Assembly (NCBI RefSeq): GCF_024171535.1
Contig: NZ_JALJZV010000010.1
Coordinates: forward strand, 1 to 64,000
DNA length: 64,000 nucleotides
Reading direction: 5' to 3'
Source of the DNA: Flavobacterium sp. HSC-61S13
Lineage (GTDB): Bacteria > Bacteroidota > Bacteroidia > Flavobacteriales > Flavobacteriaceae
Below are positions 37,071 to 45,404 of the stretch, piece by piece. Every line of letters begins with the position of its first letter. The stretch's first letter is position 1. Under the pieces are notes generated by a model. The model was not told where the DNA came from. It was given only the letters and a program-made list of their open reading frames with translations, and made no database searches. Both the position numbers and the translations under genes were made by a program.

Positions 37071-38579
37071 CTATTTCTCTACATTGCGAATTAGCACGAC
37101 TTGCCCACCTTCTTTGTTGGTGTTTACTCCTGCTTTATCTGCGTTGGAGAATGCGGCATTTTGCCAAGTATGTGAGTGAATATTCACTGAAAAAGTATTT
37201 GGAATACCAATTAAATCGGATACATCTTCCATAGCACCAAACTCCCATGAACCGAATTTATTGAGATTACCCGATTGGTTATACTTTTCATTCCAAGCTA
37301 CATCACCTCTATTGTGTTTCATGTTCAACCAAGGCTTATACGTACCGTCGGATATTTTGTATTGCCAGATATACGAATCGTGTTTGGCATCAGCATAATA
37401 AGAATCTCCGTCTTCTTGTATGTAAACATAGTTTTCAGTAACACATAGATTGTCGGGATTGATTAGGTTGTTTCCAGGATTACTATCTCCTTCTGCCGCT
37501 AGAGACAGCTTACCGCTTAACATATTCGACTTATCTAGAACCAATTTATAAACGCGACCCCACATGGTATATCCACTAACTGGATTACCTCCACTAGCCT
37601 GACCGGTTGCTGTAAAATAAATTTCATTTCCTTTATTAGCACCTTTTCTATAATCCACATCCTCAACACGAGAGAAACGAATCACTCCCAATTCCATGTT
37701 TTTTTGATTGATTTGAGAACCTGTTAGGTTTTTAGCATCCGGAATCTCAACAAACTCTACATCATATTGATTTCCTTTGGTGATATCCATTTCAGTATAT
37801 CCACCAGACTTGCGTTTTAGCGCATATAATTTTCCGTTTTGTAAATCGCCTCTGCTACCTACATACATTAACAACTGACCAGCACTTTGATGATTGGATG
37901 CATATCCTTGATCTTCTCCTATTAAAATCAACGTTTTACCATTGGAAACATCAACCGGTAATGGAACAGCATTCTCCATACTCGCTTTACCCAAAGCTGG
38001 TAAAACGCGGTCCGTATTGGATTTTAAACCAGTGGATCCAAGTGGATCAATAGCATGTACCATACTTTCTTCTCCCGATTCGCCTGCAGTTAAAAAAACA
38101 GGCCCAAAACCATGTATCTCTGGCTTGGCTAAAGTAGCCGAACACAACCTTGTTATTCCTCCAATTCCATCTACGATATACTCTCCTCGAACGGGTTTAA
38201 ACGATTTGTCGAAATACACCCGAGAAACCGATTGAGTGATTTCGTGATTGGTAATCATCATAAATCCTTCACCACTCGGATCTTTCATAAATCCAGCACC
38301 ATCAGGTTGACCGGCAAATACAAAATCAGGTGAATCTTTTAATTTATCTTCACTGGAAATCAGAGAAAAGATTTCGAGATTAGAAAAACCTGGCATCGCA
38401 AATACAAAAGCCGGCGTTATCGAATGGTTCTGTAATACCACCGGATTTTTGCCCGGTTCCGGTACCACGATACCCGGTTCGATTGGCTTTAGCAAAGTGG
38501 TGTCGTCGTTACAACTGATTACCGCAGTAGAAACTATGAGTCCCATAACCCATAAAGATAATTTGTAGTTCATTTTCAT
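37071..38579 (-). CDS. PhoX-like phosphatase (DUF839) lipoprotein
   Basis: The signal sequence ends AVISC, giving lipidated C23. The body resembles the PhoX/DUF839 beta-propeller: GEGFMMITNHEI, VFLTAGESGEES, ILIGEDQGYAS, NEIYFTATG, then NPDNLCV...YIQEDGD near the end and SWEFGAMEDVSDL. PhoX enzymes use calcium and iron to split phosphomonoesters outside the cytoplasm. Length (502) fits. It heads a two-gene unit with the di-heme peroxidase and has a good promoter at 38599-38626. Members of DUF839 are not all phosphatases, so the activity is probable rather than certain. Confidence 0.78.
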   Translation of the reverse strand: MKMNYKLSLWVMGLIVSTAVISCNDDTTLLKPIEPGIVVPEPGKNPVVLQNHSITPAFVFAMPGFSNLEIFSLISSEDKLKDSPDFVFAGQPDGAGFMKDPSGEGFMMITNHEITQSVSRVYFDKSFKPVRGEYIVDGIGGITRLCSATLAKPEIHGFGPVFLTAGESGEESMVHAIDPLGSTGLKSNTDRVLPALGKASMENAVPLPVDVSNGKTLILIGEDQGYASNHQSAGQLLMYVGSRGDLQNGKLYALKRKSGGYTEMDITKGNQYDVEFVEIPDAKNLTGSQINQKNMELGVIRFSRVEDVDYRKGANKGNEIYFTATGQASGGNPVSGYTMWGRVYKLVLDKSNMLSGKLSLAAEGDSNPGNNLINPDNLCVTENYVYIQEDGDSYYADAKHDSYIWQYKISDGTYKPWLNMKHNRGDVAWNEKYNQSGNLNKFGSWEFGAMEDVSDLIGIPNTFSVNIHSHTWQNAAFSNADKAGVNTNKEGGQVVLIRNVEK

Positions 38580-38598
38580 TTGTGTAATTTATTTTTAA

Positions 38599-38626
38599 CA
38601 AACTTAGGTGTCTTAAATCACAACAA
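38599..38626 (-). promoter_or_regulatory. Promoter of the PhoX/peroxidase operon
   Basis: On the minus strand TTG (38624-38626) is followed after 17 bp by TAAGTTTG (38599-38606), an exact match to TAnnTTTG. The -7 element ends 19 bp upstream of the start codon. Confidence 0.55.
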
Positions 38627-38720
38627 CTTTAACTCACTGTTACAAAACCTTTAAGTACTCTTGGCATATATTAAGAAAACGATCTTGTTTAGACTGGTTA
38701 TGCGGGAATAGGGAATCAGA

Positions 38721-38741
38721 GCTTAACCAGAGTGGTTAAGC
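38721..38741. repeat. Perfect inverted repeat upstream of the PhoX-like gene
   Basis: GCTTAACCA (38721-38729) and TGGTTAAGC (38733-38741) are perfect 9-bp arms around a 3-bp spacer. It lies about 95 bp upstream of the promoter's -33 element. With no T-run on either side it looks more like a protein-binding site than a terminator. Confidence 0.45.
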
Positions 38742-38757
38742 CGTTTTGGAAATGAAC

Positions 38758-38784
38758 AAAAAACGCAGGATTTCCTCCTGCGTT
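38758..38784 (-). terminator. Terminator of the VOC/SRPBCC gene cluster
   Basis: AACGCAGGA (38762-38770) pairs with TCCTGCGTT (38776-38784) around a 5-base loop. On the minus strand a run of six T follows (38758-38763). It lies 65 bp after the stop of the VOC gene. Confidence 0.75.
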
Positions 38785-38848
38785 AACCTACTATCAGGCT
38801 GCAAATGCGCGAATCATGTCCATCTATAAATTAAAGAATTATTAGAGA

Positions 38849-39280
38849 TTACTTGCTTTTTTCGTCGTAACTCATCATCCAATTGATGTTAAACTTATCG
38901 GTCAACATACCGAAATAATCGCCCCAAAAAGTATTTTCTAAAGGCATGGTTACTTTCCCACCTTCAGCGAGTGCCTTAAAAATCTGATCAGCCTCTTCTT
39001 TAGTATCTGCGGATACGGAAACTGAAAAGTTATTCCCGTGAACAAAGCTCGGCGCCCAATCACCGCCACAATCACTACCCATCAAAATAGAGGTACCTAT
39101 TGGCAATGATACATGCATGATTTTATTCTTATCTGAATCAGCGACCTTATAGTCATCGCTTGCCGGCATTTCTCCAAATCTACCGATATAATTAAATTCT
39201 CCTCCAAAAACGGACTTATAAAAGAGAAATGCCTCTTCACAATTTCCATCAAAGTTTAAATAAGTGTTTGTTGTTGCCAT
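38849..39280 (-). CDS. VOC-superfamily protein (PhnB/YjdN-like)
   Basis: The 143 residues form the paired beta-alpha-beta-beta-beta modules of the vicinal oxygen chelate fold. Typical PhnB-like segments are YLNFDGNCEEAFLFYKSVFGGEF at the start, IMHVSLPIGTSILMGSD in the middle, and TFWGDYFGMLTDKFNINWMM at the end. No function is established for this subgroup; several members are named after methyltransferases only by old annotation. It is 27 bp downstream of an SRPBCC gene in a run of small cytoplasmic genes. Confidence 0.87.
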   Translation of the reverse strand: MATTNTYLNFDGNCEEAFLFYKSVFGGEFNYIGRFGEMPASDDYKVADSDKNKIMHVSLPIGTSILMGSDCGGDWAPSFVHGNNFSVSVSADTKEEADQIFKALAEGGKVTMPLENTFWGDYFGMLTDKFNINWMMSYDEKSK

Positions 39281-39307
39281 ATAATTTTGTTTTATCGTGT
39301 TTACTAT

Positions 39308-40156
39308 CTATTTTTCCGCTAATTCTTTAACGGTGTTTAAACCTTTAGGAAAAGCTTCTTTAAAATAATCAATATGATCAGCCGTTAAATCAATTTCAAC
39401 CTGCAAAGTCGTTTTACCTCCTTGCTCAGTTAAAATATAATTTTCAAAAGATCCGGACCACTTTTCAGTTGCTTCATCTATCGGCAATTCTTTAAAATCT
39501 TTAAGCTCTCCCAAATGCTGGAAATACACACTTTGATTGGGCGTACAAAATATAACATCAGAAAACATTCCGCTACCAGTTGCCGATAAGAAATGAATTC
39601 GACTTGCCGGTTTTAACGCACCTGTATAGTACGATCCTTGGCAAAAAGCTCCTGTCCAAGCTCTATAGGTTTGATCGTTAAAGAGCACCTGCCATACCTT
39701 TTCTGCAGTCGCATTGATTTCAATTGTAAAAGTTTGTTTGCGGATACCATATACAAAGTTTTTTAAAATCGCCATATAACCATCCCAACCCTTTTGATAG
39801 TTTTCCGGTTCAAATCCCGGTCCTGCATCTGCAAAATTTTCCAAACCCTGATGTTGTAAACTTACCTTGGTCGCATCTCCAAGATCTTCTAAGGTCCAAG
39901 TCAACAGGCTCTCTCCCTTACTATGGCTGGGATGTGTCCAAGTATGCGAAAATTTCTGATTGGGCTCAATGCCCTTTATAATACATTGATGATGATATTG
40001 CCTCGCCTCTCCAGGCTCATAGAAATTAAAGGTTTCTCCAAGTTCTAATTTAAAATCAGCGATATCAAAATACCATTCCCTCATTTGATCTCGATCGGTT
40101 AATGCTTGCCATATTACTGATGTCGGTGCTTTAATGATCATCTCTGATGTTACCAT
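39308..40156 (-). CDS. Double SRPBCC (AHSA1/START-like) protein
   Basis: Two lipid-binding-like SRPBCC domains lie in tandem, about 1-135 and 142-282. Each opens with a similar beta strand and helix (IIKAPTSVIWQALTDRDQMREW; then INATAEKVWQVLFNDQTYRAW) and has a strand with W near HTWTHPSHSKGESLLTW. Such proteins bind hydrophobic ligands or assist Hsp90-like partners, but no ligand is known for this one. Duplication within a single gene is common in Bacteroidota. It is 15 bp downstream of the DUF4199 gene. Confidence 0.87.
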   Translation of the reverse strand: MVTSEMIIKAPTSVIWQALTDRDQMREWYFDIADFKLELGETFNFYEPGEARQYHHQCIIKGIEPNQKFSHTWTHPSHSKGESLLTWTLEDLGDATKVSLQHQGLENFADAGPGFEPENYQKGWDGYMAILKNFVYGIRKQTFTIEINATAEKVWQVLFNDQTYRAWTGAFCQGSYYTGALKPASRIHFLSATGSGMFSDVIFCTPNQSVYFQHLGELKDFKELPIDEATEKWSGSFENYILTEQGGKTTLQVEIDLTADHIDYFKEAFPKGLNTVKELAEK

Positions 40157-40171
40157 AACTTTTATCGTGTT

Positions 40172-40660
40172 TTAAATCGTGTTTTTACTCTTTATAAAAA
40201 TCATTGCAACCGCTGTTGTCACTACTCCCATAATAAAAGCGCCAATGGCTCCTTGCTTGGAATAGTTTTGAAAATTAAACTGCGCTTCTGCTAAGGCCGT
40301 CGTTTGATAATATCCCAGTTCTACCGATCGCTTAATTACGTTAGGGAAATATTCCGGTGTAATTACATAGGATGTGATCCACTGAGCAACAGGACTTAAG
40401 ACCGCTATAAAAAGCGATACTATTACTCCAGAAATCAAGCCTTGTTTATAAGTTATCTGTCCGTGATAAAATTTATTTTTTTTGTCTTTAAGCGCTAAAA
40501 CCATGACCCAAATGGCAGGAATCGCAAAAAGATTAGTCAAGTAGAGGTGGTAATCTATATAAACACTGTGCAAACCACAAATTTTCTCCAATACCATCCA
40601 CACCAAACCCATTATAGTAAAAATCAAAGCCCATTTGATTTCGATTGCAATTCTTTTCAT
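40172..40660 (-). CDS. DUF4199-family membrane protein
   Basis: This 162-residue inner-membrane protein has about four transmembrane helices: WALIFTIMGLVWMVLEKI, LYLTNLFAIPAIWVMVLAL, GLISGVIVSLFIAVLSP and GAFIMGVVTTAVAMIFI. The segment ITYKQGLISG and the soluble stretch with the YFPNVIKRSVELGYYQ pattern fit DUF4199. Function unknown. It is co-directional with the SRPBCC and VOC genes. Confidence 0.8.
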   Translation of the reverse strand: MKRIAIEIKWALIFTIMGLVWMVLEKICGLHSVYIDYHLYLTNLFAIPAIWVMVLALKDKKNKFYHGQITYKQGLISGVIVSLFIAVLSPVAQWITSYVITPEYFPNVIKRSVELGYYQTTALAEAQFNFQNYSKQGAIGAFIMGVVTTAVAMIFIKSKNTI

Positions 40661-40755
40661 ACTTCTTTATCTAAATGTTATTCCACATGGTATCTCGGTA
40701 TTTAAAGCCTCTTCTATGACCAGTTCATCACAGATTCTCTAGAATGACAACGCAA

Positions 40756-41211
40756 TTAGTCAATCCCAAATTGTGTTAGATGATGATCTAAGTGTTTGTA
40801 AAACATATTGTTCCATTCTACGGCTTTTAGTCGTCCAAAAGAATGTGACTGTTTTCCTTCGAAATAGTTTTCTCCCAATTCTTGAGTTTTGATGATATAG
40901 TTAATTAACCGCTGCTTTTCAATATAAAAATCCTTAGTCTCCTTGATGATAAACTCAGGAGCAGTAGGTCCGTTTTTTTTATAAGGTTTTTCACTGACAA
41001 CAGCCTGTTTTACAAACCACGTTAACAACAATTTCTTAAAAGTGCCGGGTTTTGGAAAACCGTCTTCATAAACCAATTCATAACTCACGTTACAATGGGA
41101 TAACATCTGTGCAACGTTCATGGTTCCCCATAAGGGCTTAGTGTCATTTTCCAAGCGGTTAATTCGATGGATTACCTCATCGGTAACCTCCTTATTAAAT
41201 ATATTTTTCAT
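40756..41211 (-). CDS. DUF1569-family protein (DinB-like fold)
   Basis: The 151 residues are mainly helical. WGTMNVAQMLSHCNVSYELV is the typical helix with the His and Asp/Glu pattern of DinB/DUF1569 proteins, and KHLDHHLTQFGID at the end supplies the last His pair. This arrangement often holds a metal. The family is linked to stress in general terms only. The 95-bp gap to the next gene downstream and 71-bp gap upstream leave operon structure uncertain. Confidence 0.8.
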   Translation of the reverse strand: MKNIFNKEVTDEVIHRINRLENDTKPLWGTMNVAQMLSHCNVSYELVYEDGFPKPGTFKKLLLTWFVKQAVVSEKPYKKNGPTAPEFIIKETKDFYIEKQRLINYIIKTQELGENYFEGKQSHSFGRLKAVEWNNMFYKHLDHHLTQFGID

Positions 41212-41282
41212 TTTATGAATGGAGTACCATTGATTGTTTAAAAATTAATAATTGATTCCTATAAAAGAAATGGAGCATACTC

Positions 41283-41708
41283 CTAATTAACGGTATATTT
41301 TGCTGCTAAAAAACCCAAGGTTTCACGTATTAATAACTCGAGTTGATCTGTATCGATATCGGCTAACTTATTGATGTAAATACAGGCTTTTCCCCTTTTA
41401 AATTTTCCGAGTTTTTCAAGTAAGTGTTGATGCTCTTCCAATCCCGTAAAGACATATAGTGAAATTGCCGCTTTGCGTGGGGAAAAACCGACCAGTGGAG
41501 CTTCCCCCTCATGCCCACTATCATACTTATAGTGATAGCTCCCAAAACCAATAATCGTTGGGCCCCACATTTTGGGTTCAAAGCCCGTTATCTGTTGCAT
41601 CAATTTGATCAATTGCAAACTATCCTCTCGCCTTTGTGCTGTGTCAGTAAACGAATTGACAAAACTTTCGACGTTGATATCCGTTACTACCGTTTTATTC
41701 TTGGCCAT
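41283..41708 (-). CDS. DUF1801-family protein
   Basis: The 141 residues match the short DUF1801 group: VESFVNSFTDTAQRREDSLQL, then KMWGPTIIGFGSYHYKYDSG and FSPRKAAISLYVFTG, with ACIYINKLADIDTDQLELLI near the end. The fold is known from structures, but no activity is established. It overlaps the upstream YdeI-like gene by 14 bases, so the two are translationally coupled and probably functionally linked, since both belong to DUF1801-related families. Confidence 0.85.
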   Translation of the reverse strand: MAKNKTVVTDINVESFVNSFTDTAQRREDSLQLIKLMQQITGFEPKMWGPTIIGFGSYHYKYDSGHEGEAPLVGFSPRKAAISLYVFTGLEEHQHLLEKLGKFKRGKACIYINKLADIDTDQLELLIRETLGFLAAKYTVN

Positions 41709-42276
41709 CTTTATAGTTTATTTTATACTTGTCGTTTAATCCCCCACCTTTTAGAATCATCGGTATGATTTTTTCTATTCGCGACAGTTTCGTTTTTTCT
41801 AACTTGGCTTCTTCTATGTATGAGCTGTACTCTCTTTGCTTAGCCAGACTTAGCGTATCAAATGCCAGGCGTAAGGATACCTCTTTATCTAAAACATCCT
41901 CCAGCAACGCTGATTGCGATGCCTGCTGAACTACAGTTTTGATTTTAAGTCCCTTTTCTTCGATTTCTATGGCCTCCTTAATATATTCCCTAATCTTAAT
42001 CGCATCCATTTCGTCGATTTGGATCATGCGCCATTGTCGCAATGACTTGGTTTTGCCTTCTTGGGCGTTGATCAATACCCCATATGGATCTTGAAGAAAA
42101 ACGCCGTTGTAAAACCACAGGGCAAAATATTTTTTAAACCCGCCATAACTGACTACATTTCGACCTTGATAGGTAAAAACTTCTGAGCCCCATTTAATCG
42201 TTTTAACTAATGGAGCATTGTCAAGAATCTTCGAAATACGATTCAACTCTTCGGTCCATTGCGAATTACTTTCCAT
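41695..42276 (-). CDS. YdeI/OmdA-type protein with DUF1801 domain
   Basis: Residues about 1-110 form a DUF1801-like domain (VKTIKWGSEVFTYQGRNVV, YFALWFYNGVFLQDPYGV). Residues about 130-175 match the OmdA/YdeI C-terminal helical motif (LRLAFDTLSLAKQREYSSYI, IEEAKLEKTKLSRIEKII). In other bacteria YdeI-type proteins are linked to acid or peptide resistance, but this is not tested for this group. It is the first gene of the small-gene cluster and its start lies 31 bp from an inverted repeat at 42307-42323. Confidence 0.83.
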   Translation of the reverse strand: MESNSQWTEELNRISKILDNAPLVKTIKWGSEVFTYQGRNVVSYGGFKKYFALWFYNGVFLQDPYGVLINAQEGKTKSLRQWRMIQIDEMDAIKIREYIKEAIEIEEKGLKIKTVVQQASQSALLEDVLDKEVSLRLAFDTLSLAKQREYSSYIEEAKLEKTKLSRIEKIIPMILKGGGLNDKYKINYKDGQE

Positions 42277-42306
42277 ATTTAATACGCTCTGTTTATAGCT
42301 GTTTGT

Positions 42307-42323
42307 TCTCGAACTCTTCGAGA
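42307..42323. promoter_or_regulatory. Inverted repeat TCTCGAA-N3-TTCGAGA, candidate operator
   Basis: The 7-bp arms TCTCGAA (42307-42313) and TTCGAGA (42317-42323) are perfect, with a CTC spacer. It lies 31-47 bp upstream of the YdeI-like start codon, inside the 246-bp gap shared with the divergent Crp/Fnr gene. No T-run is adjacent, so it is not a terminator. Confidence 0.45.
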
Positions 42324-42457
42324 GCGATAAAATAGTATTACTAATACGATTTCATCTCCTGTAAAATAAAGATAATGTACTTAACAACACAAGTGTTTGT
42401 CAAATTATTAATTATAAATTATTTTTGATAAACATAGTACAACGACAAAGACTTTAG

Positions 42458-42493
42458 TTTGATTACATTAAAATTTTAAATTGACTATATTTG
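42458..42493 (+). promoter_or_regulatory. Promoter of the first Crp/Fnr gene
   Basis: TATATTTG (42486-42493) matches TAnnTTTG exactly; TTTG at 42458-42461 lies 24 bp upstream, slightly further than usual. The -7 element is 29 bp before the ATG at 42523. Confidence 0.5.
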
Positions 42494-42522
42494 TATAAAC
42501 CCCCACGATCAAAAGACATTTA

Positions 42523-43119
42523 ATGACGAAGCTAGGAAATTTAAAAACATATATATTGACCAATACCGATGTCACGGAGGAACAGTATAAAGAATTAGAA
42601 CCGCTGACTTATTCACTTCGCGTAAAAAAAGGCAGTGTTTTACTCGAACAAGAGCAGGTATGCCACAGATCATTTTTTGTATGCAAAGGATTGCTGCGTT
42701 CGTATACCGTTGACGAAATGGGAAAAGAACACATCATTCAATTTGCTTCTGAAAACTGGTGGATCGCTGATCGAAGTAGTTTTTATTTTGACGAACCCTC
42801 ACAATTATTTATCGATGCCATCGAAGATACTGAAGTGGTATATATCGAAAAAGCGTTCCTATCAAAATTGGAAGAAATATCGAAAAACTACAGCCGTTTT
42901 AACACCCTAGCTTTACAGAAAAATATCCGACAGATGCAGAAGAGAATTAATTATCTACTCAGTGCCACTGCTGAACAAAAATATTTAGACTTTATTGAAT
43001 CTCATCGTTTACTCACTTTGCGTTTGCCCTTACACATGATTGCGTCTTACCTCGGTATTACTCCCGAAAGCCTAAGTAGAGTAAGAAAACAACTGGCGCT
43101 TAAAAATTTCAATAACTAA
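42523..43119 (+). CDS. Crp/Fnr-family transcriptional regulator
   Basis: The 198 residues hold a cyclic-nucleotide-binding beta-roll (about 20-120: VKKGSVLLEQEQVCHRSFFVCKGLL) and a C-terminal winged helix (about 150-195). Its recognition helix is MIASYLGITPESLSRVRKQ, the pattern of the large Bacteroidota Crp group. There are no Fe-S-type Cys clusters, and the Arg-Thr/Ser cAMP site is not evident, so the ligand is unknown. It is divergent from the VOC/SRPBCC/YdeI cluster and is a likely regulator of that cluster. Confidence 0.87.
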   Translation: MTKLGNLKTYILTNTDVTEEQYKELEPLTYSLRVKKGSVLLEQEQVCHRSFFVCKGLLRSYTVDEMGKEHIIQFASENWWIADRSSFYFDEPSQLFIDAIEDTEVVYIEKAFLSKLEEISKNYSRFNTLALQKNIRQMQKRINYLLSATAEQKYLDFIESHRLLTLRLPLHMIASYLGITPESLSRVRKQLALKNFNN

Positions 43120-43319
43120 GTCTATTTCTAATCTCGTGGAATCCCAATTGTTTCTTTGGTAGTCCTCTTACGAAAACAAAACCATCTATTTTTTCTTTTC
43201 CTTCCATCGTGTAAATAATATACGATGAATATCACTGTTTCTAAACCGGTATTTCTTACCATAGATCAAGTGTTTTGGCTTGTATAGTCACTAATTTTAC
43301 TGTACTAAAAAACAACAAC

Positions 43320-44489
43320 ATGGAATATACTGTCATACACAACAAAACAGACAAGCGCTTTGAAATTCACTTAGATGGAAAAGTGGCCTTTGAACAATAC
43401 GAATTGTTTGAAGGAGGCATTGCTTATACCCATACTGAAGTACCCGATGAATTGGCAGGAAAAGGCCTTGCCGCCTATATTGCCAAATACGTACTGGATT
43501 ATGCACAAGAACATCAACTTAAGGTCAAACCCTACTGCCCTTATATCAACGCTTACATCAACAAACATCCGGAATATCAAAGCAATTCTTTATTTCACAA
43601 CAAAAAAACGATTATGAAAACTAAAAAAATAGAAGCTGTATTAGCACCACCTCCAGCACATATGGTTGGAGATGGATTTAGAGTACATAACTTTATTCCT
43701 TATGGACGAGGAATGAGTATGGAGCGTATGAGTCCGTTTATCATGATGGACTACAATTCTAAATATTATTTTCCACCAACTAACGAATTAAGAGGAGTTG
43801 GCGTACATCCGCATCGAGGTTTTGAAACCGTGACTATTGCCTACAAAGGAAAAGTCGCTCACCACGACAGTTCGGGAAATAGCGGTGTTATTGGAGAAGG
43901 AGATGTACAATGGATGACTGCAGCATCGGGTATTTTACATAAAGAATACCACGAACAACAATTTAGTAAAGAGGGTGGTGATTTTCAGATGGTACAACTT
44001 TGGGTCAATCTACCTGCAAAGGATAAGATGTCCAAACCAAAATACCAAGGGATCTTAAATAGTGAAATATCAAAACACCAATTACCAAATAACGACGGTA
44101 TTATTGAGGTTATTGCAGGAGAATACAACGGAACCGTCGGAGCCGCTTCTACGTTCACTAGCGTGCATTTATTTAATGCAAAACTGAAAAAAGATGCCTC
44201 AGCGACATTTAGTTTTCCAGCACATTTCAACACAGCGCTCTTAGTCATAGAAGGCAGTATCCGAGTAAATGATTCGGAAAATGTGATGCAGGATAATTTT
44301 CTTTTGTTCGCCAACGAAGGTGAAGAATTTGTTGTAAAAGCCTCTGAAGATGCCATCGTATTAATCTTAAGTGGAGAACCTATTGACGAACCTATAGTAT
44401 CTCATGGTCCCTTTGTAATGAATACACAGGAAGAAATCATTCAAGCCTTTAACGATGTCAATATGGGTAAATTCGGTTTCCTAGAATAA
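43320..44489 (+). CDS. GNAT-like acetyltransferase fused in frame to pirin
   Basis: The ATG at 43320 is used because an upstream open frame begins only with a TTG at 43275. Residues about 1-88 are a small YjdJ-type N-acetyltransferase-like domain (YTHTEVPDELAGKGLAAYIA, then KVKPYCPYINAYINKHPEY). After a linker of about 10 residues, residues 99-389 are a complete pirin (cupin) protein starting at its own likely Met (ATG 43614): GVGVHPHRGFETVTIAY (H163, H165) and GILHKEYHE (H207, E209) give the metal site. No stop codon separates them. These two families are usually encoded by separate genes, so it is either a true fusion or a lost stop. The pirin may also be started internally. Confidence 0.82.
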   Translation: MEYTVIHNKTDKRFEIHLDGKVAFEQYELFEGGIAYTHTEVPDELAGKGLAAYIAKYVLDYAQEHQLKVKPYCPYINAYINKHPEYQSNSLFHNKKTIMKTKKIEAVLAPPPAHMVGDGFRVHNFIPYGRGMSMERMSPFIMMDYNSKYYFPPTNELRGVGVHPHRGFETVTIAYKGKVAHHDSSGNSGVIGEGDVQWMTAASGILHKEYHEQQFSKEGGDFQMVQLWVNLPAKDKMSKPKYQGILNSEISKHQLPNNDGIIEVIAGEYNGTVGAASTFTSVHLFNAKLKKDASATFSFPAHFNTALLVIEGSIRVNDSENVMQDNFLLFANEGEEFVVKASEDAIVLILSGEPIDEPIVSHGPFVMNTQEEIIQAFNDVNMGKFGFLE

Positions 44490-44529
44490 ATAAACAAAGC
44501 TTAATAAGCTGTTTGAGTTTTACTAAAAT

Positions 44530-44570
44530 ATAGCCACTATGCTACAAAACAGGTAGTTTAGTGGCTATTT
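44530..44570 (+). terminator. Hairpin after the GNAT-pirin gene
   Basis: TAGCCACTA (44531-44539) pairs with TAGTGGCTA (44559-44567), with an inner GCTAC/GTAG stem, followed by TTT. It lies 41 bp after the stop codon. The T-run is short. Confidence 0.55.
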
Positions 44571-44720
44571 GCATTCGTTATTGCCATCGAAATGAAGGCT
44601 TTAGTATTAAAACCCTTAACAACTTACTAATAATACCACAGCTCGATTAATAAAATAAAAGGCTAACTTCTATGTATTTTACTAAAAAATTTATAATTTA
44701 GAGGCTTAAATCCTTTTTTT

Positions 44721-45155
44721 ATGAAAAACCACTTATTATTATTCGTTTCAGTTTTAGCCTTATTCATTACATCTTGTTCGACTATGAAAAACACTAAAAA
44801 ATCAGCCGATCTTTATGACGCCACTTGGGAACTAGAATATATTTCTGGTCCACGTATTGCATTTGAGGGGTTATTTCCCGACAAAAAACCGGTAATCAAG
44901 TTTGACAAAGATTCAAACAGAATTTCTGGAAATTCAGGTTGTAACGGTTACAGTACTTCTTACACCTTAAAAGATCAATCCCTTACTTTTGGAGAACATG
45001 GAATAAGCACCATGATGCACTGTGAAGGTGGTGGAGAGCAAACATTTTTAAAAACCATTATACAAATAGACTCTTATTCTATTGATCAGGATGGTAAACT
45101 AAATTTAAAAATGAAAGACATCCCAATGATGAGATTTAAAAAAGTAGACAAATAA
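44721..45155 (+). CDS. META-domain (HslJ-like) lipoprotein
   Basis: The signal sequence ends FITSC, giving lipidated C19. Residues about 30-144 form one META domain: ATWELEYISGPRI, KPVIKFDKDSNRISGNSGCN, GYSTSY, then FGEHGISTMMHCEGGGEQTF. The conserved GNSGCNGY and the M-C pattern fit the HslJ family, which is linked to heat and antibiotic stress without a known mechanism. It is monocistronic, with a terminator at 45190-45220. Confidence 0.9.
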   Translation: MKNHLLLFVSVLALFITSCSTMKNTKKSADLYDATWELEYISGPRIAFEGLFPDKKPVIKFDKDSNRISGNSGCNGYSTSYTLKDQSLTFGEHGISTMMHCEGGGEQTFLKTIIQIDSYSIDQDGKLNLKMKDIPMMRFKKVDK

Positions 45156-45189
45156 GAACTACAACTTAATTATTGCATAAAAAATTTCT

Positions 45190-45220
45190 AGGTTACCTCC
45201 ACAGTGAGGTAACCTTTTTT
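45190..45220 (+). terminator. Rho-independent terminator of the META gene
   Basis: AGGTTACCTC (45190-45199) pairs with GAGGTAACCT (45206-45215) around a 6-base loop, followed by a run of T to 45220. Confidence 0.88.
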
Positions 45221-45404
45221 ATTGATTTCAACTATAGATTCGCGACTAATATGAGCAGTTGAAGGATCTTATATCATTTCAACTTTAGCCTTTGCTATTG
45301 TGAATTAAAATTCGTTAATTGTATGTTTTATAAGTTATTAATCTTTAATTTCTTTATTGCTCGACCATACCTTTTAACGGAATATAACTTGTAAATGATT
45401 AAAC

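Noticed and set aside
43275..43319. Start of the GNAT-pirin gene at TTG 43275
   Set aside because: The first upstream codon is a TTG; the ATG at 43320 fits the start of the domain and leaves room for the promoter.
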